The notes under the pieces are model-generated. The model was given only the letters and a program-made list of their open reading frames with translations. It did not search any database and was not told the DNA's origin. Made by a program: the position numbers and the translations under genes. Below are positions 11,423 through 16,302 of a stretch of 16,302 nt of DNA, piece by piece (position 1 is the first letter of the stretch; each line of letters begins with the position of its first letter). Source of the DNA: an uncultured Oscillospiraceae bacterium. Its GTDB lineage: Bacteria > Bacillota > Clostridia > Oscillospirales > Oscillospiraceae. The DNA lies in assembly GCA_934591725.1 (NCBI GenBank), contig CAKTPR010000050.1:1-16302 (forward strand), read 5' to 3'.

Positions 11423-12796
11423 ATGGCAGATTACGACGTAATAGTTATCGGCGCTGGCCCCGGAGGTATCTTCTCCGCTTATGAGCTGGTCAAGGCAAAC
11501 CGCGGTCTCAAGGTCGCTGTGTTTGAGCTTGGCCGTCCGCTGGATAAGCGCAGATGCCCCATCGACGGCAAAAAGATCAAGTCCTGCGTCAAGTGCAATA
11601 TCTGCAATATAATGAGCGGCTTCGGCGGTGCGGGCGCTTTCTCCGACGGTAAGTACAACATCACAAACCAGTTCGGCGGCACGCTCTATGAGCACGTCGG
11701 CAAGCAGGAAGCGATCGACCTCATGATGTACGTCGATGAAATAAACCGCACCCACGGCGGCGAGGGCACGAAGCTCTATTCCACCGCAAACACCGGCATC
11801 AAGCGCATGTGCCTTGAAAACGGCCTGCACCTGCTGGACGCTCAGGTGCGCCACCTCGGCACCGACATAAACTACGTCGTGCTGGAGAACATATACAATG
11901 AGCTCAAGGACAGCGTGGACTTCCACTTTGAGTCCGCCGTCACGGGCGTTGCCAAGGTTGAGGGCGGCTATGAAGTCCAGCTCGGCGATGAGAGCTACAC
12001 CTGCACCGACTGCATCATCTCCGTCGGCCGCAGCGGCAGCAAGTGGATGGAATCCGTCTGCTCCTCGCTCGATATCCCGACCAAGTCCAACCGCGTCGAC
12101 ATCGGCGTGCGCGTCGAGCTGCCCGCGGAGATATTCTCCCACCTCACCGATGAGCTCTATGAGAGCAAGATAGTCTACCGCACGGAGAAGTTCGAGGATC
12201 TGGTGCGCACCTTCTGCATGAACCCGCACGGCGTCGTCGTCAACGAGAACACCAACGGCATCGTCACCGTCAACGGCCACAGCTATGAGGATCCCGCAAA
12301 GCACACCGAGAACACCAACTTCGCCCTGCTCGTCTCCAAGCACTTCTCCGAGCCGTTCAAGGACTCCAACGGCTACGGTGAAAGCATCGCGCGCCTGTCG
12401 AACATGCTCGGCGGCGGCGTCATGGTGCAGCGCTTCGGCGACCTTGTCCGCGGCCGCCGCAGCACCGAGCGCAGGATCCAGGAAAACTTCGTCACGCCGA
12501 CCCTTGCCGCCACTCCCGGCGACCTGAGCCTTGTCATCCCCAAGCGTATTCTCGACGGCATCATCGAGATGATCTACGCCCTTGACAAGATCGCCCCCGG
12601 CACCGCCAATGACGACACTCTGCTTTACGGCGTTGAGGTCAAGTTCTATAACATGGAAGTCGAGATAGACGACGATCTTCAGACCAAGTGCCCCGGTCTG
12701 TATGTCATCGGCGACTGCTCCGGCGTCACGCACTCCCTGTCCCACGCCTCCGCAAGCGGCGTACACGTGGCGCGCCACATTCTGTCCAAGCACTGA
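11423..12796 (+). CDS. FAD-dependent oxidoreductase (COG2509-type dehydrogenase)
   Basis: A 457-aa flavoprotein. The N-terminal Rossmann motif GAGPGG (residues 10-15) follows DVIVI, with the ribose-binding acid at E35 (VAVFELG). A cysteine cluster at C45, C55, C58 and C61 (RRCPIDG, KSCVKCNIC) precedes SGFGGAGAFSDGKYN, the signature of the uncharacterised FAD-dependent dehydrogenase family. The C-terminal GLYVIGDCSGVTHSLSHASA segment binds FAD phosphate. The substrate is unknown; the cysteines may hold a metal or serve in redox chemistry. SD is GAGGAAT 12 nt upstream. It is a single gene with a clean terminator after it. Confidence 0.88.
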   Translation: MADYDVIVIGAGPGGIFSAYELVKANRGLKVAVFELGRPLDKRRCPIDGKKIKSCVKCNICNIMSGFGGAGAFSDGKYNITNQFGGTLYEHVGKQEAIDLMMYVDEINRTHGGEGTKLYSTANTGIKRMCLENGLHLLDAQVRHLGTDINYVVLENIYNELKDSVDFHFESAVTGVAKVEGGYEVQLGDESYTCTDCIISVGRSGSKWMESVCSSLDIPTKSNRVDIGVRVELPAEIFSHLTDELYESKIVYRTEKFEDLVRTFCMNPHGVVVNENTNGIVTVNGHSYEDPAKHTENTNFALLVSKHFSEPFKDSNGYGESIARLSNMLGGGVMVQRFGDLVRGRRSTERRIQENFVTPTLAATPGDLSLVIPKRILDGIIEMIYALDKIAPGTANDDTLLYGVEVKFYNMEVEIDDDLQTKCPGLYVIGDCSGVTHSLSHASASGVHVARHILSKH

Positions 12797-12803
12797 TATC
12801 ACA

Positions 12804-12835
12804 AAGGGCAATACCATCTGCGCGGTATTGCCCTT
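12804..12835 (+). terminator. Terminator of the FAD oxidoreductase gene
   Basis: AAGGGCAATACC (12804-12815) pairs with GGTATTGCCCTT (12824-12835), a 12-bp perfect stem. GATTTTT follows. The T-run overlaps the -35 box of the next promoter. Confidence 0.85.
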
Positions 12836-12862
12836 GATTTTTCAATATTATGCGTGTATATT
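12834..12862 (+). promoter_or_regulatory. Promoter of the flippase gene, overlapping the terminator
   Basis: TTGATT (12834-12839), 17-bp spacer, TATATT (12857-12862). Transcription would begin near 12870, after the in-frame ATG at 12850, so that ATG is not the start. Confidence 0.7.
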
Positions 12863-12912
12863 TGGAACGTATTTTCAAATTTATAGCATCTCTGCTTTCA
12901 GGAGGGCACCGC

Positions 12913-14553
12913 ATGGCAAAGAAGCAGAATTTTATACACGGCGCGGCGATACTCACCGTCGGCGTTATCATAATGAAGCTGCTGGGCTTCATCTATAAAA
13001 TACCTCTCGGCAACATACTGGGCGACGAAGGCTATTCCATGTTCACCAGCGCTTACAGTATCTATTTCATCTTCTTCACGCTGGCGACGGCGGGTCTGCC
13101 CGTCGCGCTCTCGCGGCTCATCGCCGAGGCCGATGCAAATGGCCGCGTGAAGCAGGAGGAAAAGACTTTCCGCGTTGCGCTCGCGACCTTCGCGGTGATA
13201 GGCGTCATCTTCGCGCTGATCCTGTTCCTGTTCCCGGAATGGCTCGCCGCGAAGTACCTTGAAAACCCCGACGCTGCGCTGAGCATAAAGGCAATGGCGC
13301 CGTCGATACTGCTGGTGTGCCTTGTCTCCGCCTACCGCGGCTACTGTCAGGGCAACGGCAACATGATCCCCACGACGGTGGATGAAGTGATCGAAGTGCT
13401 CTTCAAGGTCATCTCCGGACTCATCCTCGCCTCGTGCCTGCTGAGGGCCGGTTACGGCAAGCCTGTCGGCTCTGCCGGTGCGATACTCGGCGTCTCCATC
13501 GGCTCGGTCATTTCCCTGCTGTATATGATAATATACAAGCGCCGCCATTACTCCGAGCTGTCCGCCCCCTACACTGCCGGCATCCACGCCCCGAACGACA
13601 CGCCTGACGACGATGAGCTCATCGACTCCGCTTGGAAGATCGTGAAGGACATTCTCTCCATCGGCATCCCCATCGCTTTCGGCGCGTGCATCATGGCCAT
13701 CCTCAACTCCGTTGACTCCAAGCTCTGCATGAACCGTCTCCAGTCCGCCGCGGGCTTCTCCTATTATCAGGCCAAAGTCCTCTACGGCGTGTACGGAAAG
13801 GCGCAGACGCTCTTCAATCTCCCCGCGGCTTTCATCACGCCGCTGACGATAGCGATCGTCCCGGAGATATCCGGCGCTATCGCCAAGGGCGCAAACGCCG
13901 CCGCGCGCAAGACCTCGGCGGACGCCATGCGCATCTCCGCCGTCATCAGCCTGCCGATGGGCGTGGGGCTCACTGTCCTTGCCTATCCGATAATGAACGT
14001 CCTTTACCCCAACAGCAACGCCGCGGGGCCGGGGCTGCTGGCAATAATGGGCGCGGCCTCGTTCTTCGTCTGCACGGTGCTGATGGAAAACGCCATTCTT
14101 CAGGCCTCCGGGCATGAAAAGCTCACCATGGTCACAATGATAAGCGGCGGGCTTGTGAAGATCATCGTCAACTGGTTCCTCGTCGCGCAGCGCTCCATCA
14201 ACATATACGGCGCGCCGGTCGGGACTCTCGTCAGCTACGTCGTCATGGCGCTGATGAACTACATCTTCATCTGCGTCGCTCTCAAGCACCGCCCGAAGCT
14301 TCTCCGGATATTCGCCCGCCCCCTTGCCGCAAGCGTCCTTATGGGCGCGGCTGCATGGGCGATATATGGTCTGTGCGCGCGCTTCATCGGTGCGGTCTCG
14401 TGGTCGCGCATCGCGCTGTGCATGCTTGCTGCCATCACCGTCGCGGTGATCGTGTACCTCGTGTCGACGATCGCGCTCCGCTCCATCACCAAGGAGGACA
14501 TGAAACTCATCCCCGGCGGTGAAAAAATCGCGAATTTCTTACACATCCGTTAA
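12913..14553 (+). CDS. SpoVB/MurJ-like lipid or polysaccharide flippase (MOP superfamily)
   Basis: A 546-aa multipass membrane protein with about 14 helices, typical of the MOP flippases (polysaccharide biosynthesis/SpoVB/YabM group). N-terminal signature: MAKKQNFIHGAAILTVGV, KLLGFIYKIPLGNILGDEG, YSMFTSAYSIYFIFFTLATA, then GLPVALSRLIAEADANG. Members move lipid-linked cell-wall or spore-cortex precursors across the membrane; substrate is not readable from sequence. ATG 12913 is chosen because AGGAGG lies 7 nt upstream. In many Firmicutes a yabM-like gene sits near mazG, hup and yabO, and here HU and RqcP follow directly, so this fits that group with mazG absent. Gene name left open between spoVB and yabM. 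Confidence 0.85.
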   Translation: MAKKQNFIHGAAILTVGVIIMKLLGFIYKIPLGNILGDEGYSMFTSAYSIYFIFFTLATAGLPVALSRLIAEADANGRVKQEEKTFRVALATFAVIGVIFALILFLFPEWLAAKYLENPDAALSIKAMAPSILLVCLVSAYRGYCQGNGNMIPTTVDEVIEVLFKVISGLILASCLLRAGYGKPVGSAGAILGVSIGSVISLLYMIIYKRRHYSELSAPYTAGIHAPNDTPDDDELIDSAWKIVKDILSIGIPIAFGACIMAILNSVDSKLCMNRLQSAAGFSYYQAKVLYGVYGKAQTLFNLPAAFITPLTIAIVPEISGAIAKGANAAARKTSADAMRISAVISLPMGVGLTVLAYPIMNVLYPNSNAAGPGLLAIMGAASFFVCTVLMENAILQASGHEKLTMVTMISGGLVKIIVNWFLVAQRSINIYGAPVGTLVSYVVMALMNYIFICVALKHRPKLLRIFARPLAASVLMGAAAWAIYGLCARFIGAVSWSRIALCMLAAITVAVIVYLVSTIALRSITKEDMKLIPGGEKIANFLHIR

Positions 14554-14590
14554 TTTTTATCCGAAACTCTGATTATATTGCAATTTTCTC

Positions 14591-14619
14591 TTGATAAACA
14601 GGGAAAAGTGTGGTAGAGT
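14591..14619 (+). promoter_or_regulatory. Promoter of the HU gene
   Basis: TTGATA (14591-14596), 17-bp spacer, TAGAGT (14614-14619). This gives a leader of about 105 nt before the HU start. Confidence 0.6.
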
Positions 14620-14625
14620 TTGTCT

Positions 14626-14693
14626 GCTGTCCGCTTAGCGGGCAGTACGGCAATGAGTATTCCACCGCCTTTTGGGGAACACTCCAATAAACA
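14626..14693 (+). promoter_or_regulatory. Folded leader of the HU mRNA
   Basis: Hairpin 1: CTGTCCGC (14627-14634) - TTA - GCGGGCAG (14638-14645), with one U-G pair. Hairpin 2: GAGTATTCC near 14655 pairs with GGAACACTC near 14677 (8 of 9). Two stems upstream of a strong SD suggest post-transcriptional control, not proven. Confidence 0.4.
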
Positions 14694-14730
14694 GGCAACA
14701 GCCGTAGAATCAATTAGGAGGAAATATATA

Positions 14731-15006
14731 ATGAATAAGGCAGAACTCGTAGCGGCCGTCGCAGAAAAGACCGCTCTTTCCAAGAAGGACAGCGAAAAGG
14801 CTGTTAACGCAGCATTCGAGGCCATTACCGCAGCCCTCGTCGGCGGCGACAAGGTTCAGCTCGTCGGCTTCGGCGCATTTGAGGTCAAGGAGCGCAATGC
14901 TCGCGTCGGCCGCAACCCCAAGACCAAGGAAGAGATCCAGATCCCCGCAAGCCGCGTTCCCGTTTTCAAGGCCGGTAAGGCTCTGAAGGACGTCGTCGCA
15001 AAGTAA
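14731..15006 (+). CDS. hup: HU-type DNA-binding protein
   Basis: A 91-aa histone-like HU protein of full normal length. Helical dimerisation half MNKAELVAAVAEKTALSKKD, SEKAVNAAFEAITAALVGGD; beta half VQLVGFGAFEVKERNARVGR with the DNA-bending arm RVGRNPKTKEEIQIPASRVP (the arm proline is in RNPKT); C-terminal helix FKAGKALKDVVAK. It compacts and bends chromosomal DNA. An in-frame ATG at 14620 lies on the promoter -10 and is rejected; ATG 14731 has AGGAGG about 9 nt upstream. The codon usage (mostly GCA, AAG, GGC) looks like that of a highly expressed gene. Confidence 0.96.
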   Translation: MNKAELVAAVAEKTALSKKDSEKAVNAAFEAITAALVGGDKVQLVGFGAFEVKERNARVGRNPKTKEEIQIPASRVPVFKAGKALKDVVAK

Positions 15007-15025
15007 GAATACGCTTTGATTTTTT

Positions 15026-15062
15026 CAGCCGCCTTTCCGCTCAAAAAAGGCGGCTGTTTTTT
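15026..15062 (+). terminator. Terminator of the HU gene
   Basis: CAGCCGCCTTT (15026-15036) pairs with AAAGGCGGCTG (15046-15056), 11 bp, followed by six T. Confidence 0.9.
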
Positions 15063-15093
15063 AGAGTACCATCAGCTGACAAGGACGCACACG

Positions 15094-15201
15094 GTTTTGC
15101 CGGGCATAAAAACGCCCATGCTGCTTCAAAGCCCTTGGCAATACACAAAGTATTACCTGCGGGCTTTTCATTGCCTGAACGCTTTTCTGCTCCGGCAAAA
15201 C
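15094..15201. repeat. Long imperfect palindrome, MITE-like
   Basis: The ends GTTTTGCCGG (15094-15103) and CCGGCAAAAC (15192-15201) are exact inverted repeats. The pairing continues inward with gaps, through AAAGCCC (15128-15134) with GGGCTTT (15161-15167) to AATAC/GTATT at the centre (15140-15154). The whole 108 bp could fold into one hairpin. It looks like a miniature non-coding mobile element, or a remnant of one. Confidence 0.55.
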
Positions 15202-15288
15202 TGCTTGTATCCAATCTATGCAAATTTGTGACATATGCGTGTGCGCTCTTGTCAGCAGATGGTGTTATTTATCAACACGGAGGTTATG

Positions 15289-15531
15289 ATGAGGCTCGAT
15301 AAATACTTGAAAGTTTCCCGGCTGATAAAGCGCCGCACCGTCGCAAACGACGCCTGCGACGGCGAGCGCGTCAGCGTAAACGGCAGGCAGGTCAAGGCCA
15401 GCTATCAGGTCAAGGTCGGCGACGTGATAGAGATCGCTTTCGGCCAGCGCACGCTCAAGGTCGAGGTCACTGCCGTGACTGAGAACGCGACCAAGGCGGA
15501 CGCGCCTGCGATGTATAAGGAGCTTCCGTGA
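15289..15531 (+). CDS. rqcP: RNA-binding S4-domain protein RqcP (YabO)
   Basis: An 80-aa protein made of one S4 RNA-binding domain: MRLDKYLKVSRLIKRRTVAN, DACDGERVSVNGRQVKASYQ, VKVGDVIEIAFGQRTLKVEV. The MRLDKYLKVSRLIKRR start and VNG/VKVGDVI motifs are diagnostic of RqcP, which in Firmicutes binds 50S subunits at stalled nascent chains and works with RqcH in adding alanine tails. ATG 15289 is chosen because GGAGG lies 5 nt upstream; the ATG at 15286 would leave only 2. Position after hup fits the usual yabO neighbourhood. The gene overlaps the next by TGATG. Confidence 0.9.
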   Translation: MRLDKYLKVSRLIKRRTVANDACDGERVSVNGRQVKASYQVKVGDVIEIAFGQRTLKVEVTAVTENATKADAPAMYKELP

Positions 15532-16007
15532 TGACGGAGCAGGAGCGCGCAGAGCTTGAGCGCCTTAAAGCCGCGCTCAGGCAAGTGAATGAAAACTCCG
15601 GCTACGGCTCGGACGCGACCTTTACGACCCGGCTCGTGTTCAGGACGGCGGTGCTGCGCTATTGGCACGCCGACCGTGACGGCGCGGTGTATAAGCTGTT
15701 TGAAGCGTTCGCGGAGCTGGACGGCGGCGCGGAGCTTACCCGGCTCAGGTGCAGCTCTGCCGATGAACAGCGCCGCGCGATGGACGCCCTCGCCGCAAGG
15801 CTTGCACAGTCGCTTCCGGAAGTCCCGATCGAGGACGCGCGTGAGCTGTGCCATGCCTGCATGTGCGCTGTCTCCGGGCGGGACAGTCTCACCGAGGAAT
15901 ACGCGGATGCGCATAAAGCGGCGCAGGAACAGATGAACCCGCTCGTCCCGATCATCGTCGCCATTGTCATCGCCGCGCTCGTCTTTTTAGCGTACCGCTT
16001 TGCATAG
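15531..16007 (+). CDS. Tail-anchored protein of unknown function
   Basis: A 158-aa protein: a charged helical N-terminus (MTEQERAELERLKAALRQVN), a central domain with FTTRLVFRTAVLRYWHADRD and helices to about residue 120, and one C-terminal membrane helix (about 138-157: VPIIVAIVIAALVFLAYRFA), so it should be tail-anchored with its bulk in the cytoplasm. It starts with ATG 15531 one base after entering the rqcP stop (TGATG); GTG 15528 is an alternative start. AAGGAG lies 8 nt upstream of ATG. It is co-transcribed with rqcP and takes the place where yabP/yabQ or divIC are expected. I do not recognise the family. Confidence 0.7.
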   Translation: MTEQERAELERLKAALRQVNENSGYGSDATFTTRLVFRTAVLRYWHADRDGAVYKLFEAFAELDGGAELTRLRCSSADEQRRAMDALAARLAQSLPEVPIEDARELCHACMCAVSGRDSLTEEYADAHKAAQEQMNPLVPIIVAIVIAALVFLAYRFA

Positions 16008-16046
16008 ACCTTATTAATACTGCCGCAATCAAATAGGACGTAAAAA

Positions 16047-16081
16047 GGCTCCCCTTGTTTCTCAAGGGGAGCTGTCAGCCG
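16047..16081. other. Positional note: start of copy C precedes the convergent terminator
   Basis: The rightward operon and the leftward gene at 16186 converge here. Copy C and the hairpin at 16147-16181 share this interval of about 180 bases, which holds no gene. Confidence 0.4.
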
Positions 16082-16106
16082 TAAGGCTGACTGAGGGGAT
16101 AAAGCG
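16047..16106 (+). repeat. Two-hairpin repeat family 1, copy C
   Basis: Same first hairpin as copy B. Second hairpin is GTCAGCC-GTAA-GGCTGAC and the end is TGAGGGGATAAAGCG. It lies 40 nt past the tail-anchored gene. Confidence 0.8.
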
Positions 16107-16146
16107 CTGCATTTTCTTCCGCTGCCGCAGCTATTCTTCAGCAATA

Positions 16147-16181
16147 TAACAGGCTCGCCGCAAATCGCAGCGAGCCTGTTA
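16147..16181. terminator. Hairpin terminator between convergent genes
   Basis: TAACAGGCTCGC (16147-16158) pairs with GCGAGCCTGTTA (16170-16181), 12 bp perfect. TTATTTAT follows on the plus strand. It probably ends the leftward gene at 16186 and may act in both directions. Confidence 0.7.
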
Positions 16182-16185
16182 TTAT

Positions 16186-16302
16186 TTATATCATGTACTG
16201 CTTCAGTTCGTCGGGCACGGTTTCAGGATCCATCGAAATGCTGATGACGAACTCGATGTTCTCCTTGTCGGAGTATGCCGCCAGCCACTGGATGAAGCCG
16301 AC
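16186..16302 (-). CDS. C-terminal part of a leftward gene (5' end outside window)
   Basis: Only the last 38 residues are visible, VGFIQWLAAYSDKENIEFVI then SISMDPETVPDELKQYMI and a TAA stop. They look like a helix followed by a strand and a helix from a soluble protein. The family cannot be told from this piece. The hairpin just after the stop supports the end of a real transcription unit. Confidence 0.6.
   Translation of the reverse strand, partial: VGFIQWLAAYSDKENIEFVISISMDPETVPDELKQYMI

Noticed and set aside
11315..12817. 500-codon open frame on the minus strand
   Set aside because: Fully antisense to the clear FAD oxidoreductase; no ribosome site and no domain.
12850..12912. Upstream in-frame ATG of the flippase
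   Set aside because: It precedes the expected transcript start near 12870 and has no SD, whereas ATG 12913 has AGGAGG.
12898..14289. 463-codon open frame on the minus strand
   Set aside because: Antisense to the flippase with the low-complexity Asp/Arg/His content expected of a shadow frame.
14620..14730. Upstream in-frame ATG of HU
   Set aside because: The extension covers the folded leader and gives a non-HU N-terminus; the family starts at MNKAEL.
15041..15223. 60-codon minus-strand frame ending in the HU terminator
   Set aside because: It lies over the palindrome, has no ribosome site, and its coding look comes from the repeat arms.

Overview
The window looks like a moderately GC-rich Gram-positive of the class Clostridia, probably a gut Oscillospiraceae/Ruminococcaceae-type genome. 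The grounds are strong AGGAGG-type Shine-Dalgarno (SD) sites, TTGACA/TATAAT-type promoters, and a SpoVB-like flippase, HU and RqcP (YabO) group of genes, as in spore-forming Firmicutes. Small palindromic repeats of a kind I associate with gut Clostridia lie between the genes. No database search was possible, so the taxon is inferred.

Region 1 (1 to about 4545) is the right end of an integrated temperate phage or related integrative element. A leftward block of very small, overlapping genes (1-1701, mostly ATGA/GTGA stop-start overlaps) is the early operon. A lysogeny-type switch sits at 2353-2512: two consensus promoters face away from each other over AT-rich inverted repeats, one driving a Cro-position 49-aa protein leftward, the other a CI-like XRE repressor rightward. 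Between the early operon and the switch, on the opposite strand, lies a strongly folded RNA (about 1761-1867) followed by an 82-aa membrane protein. From memory this RNA resembles the phage C4 antisense (immunity) RNA class. Two mini-genes (36-aa Cys-rich and 31-aa) lie between repressor and integrase. A zinc-ribbon tyrosine integrase (3368-4459) ends next to a 3' tRNA fragment (attR), followed by the original tRNA terminator.

Region 2 (4546 to about 9000) is host chromosome: a repeat-rich spacer, a zinc-dependent phospholipase C-like protein, a TetR regulator, and two divergent envelope genes (an exported beta-solenoid protein with membrane tail, and an Ig-like surface protein). Region 3 (8958-11160) is a two-gene operon: a two-helix membrane protein and a 625-aa zinc-ribbon/TM/TPR-like/YD-like protein. 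Region 4 (11288-16007) holds a COG2509-type FAD-dependent oxidoreductase, the SpoVB-like flippase, HU, RqcP and a tail-anchored unknown protein. The window ends inside a leftward gene.

Dispersed elements: one two-hairpin family has three copies (5529, 11172, 16047), a second hairpin family has two (4640, 8883), and a single imperfect palindrome of about 108 bp lies at 15094. Arm sequences differ between copies while pairing is kept, so the structure itself may be selected.
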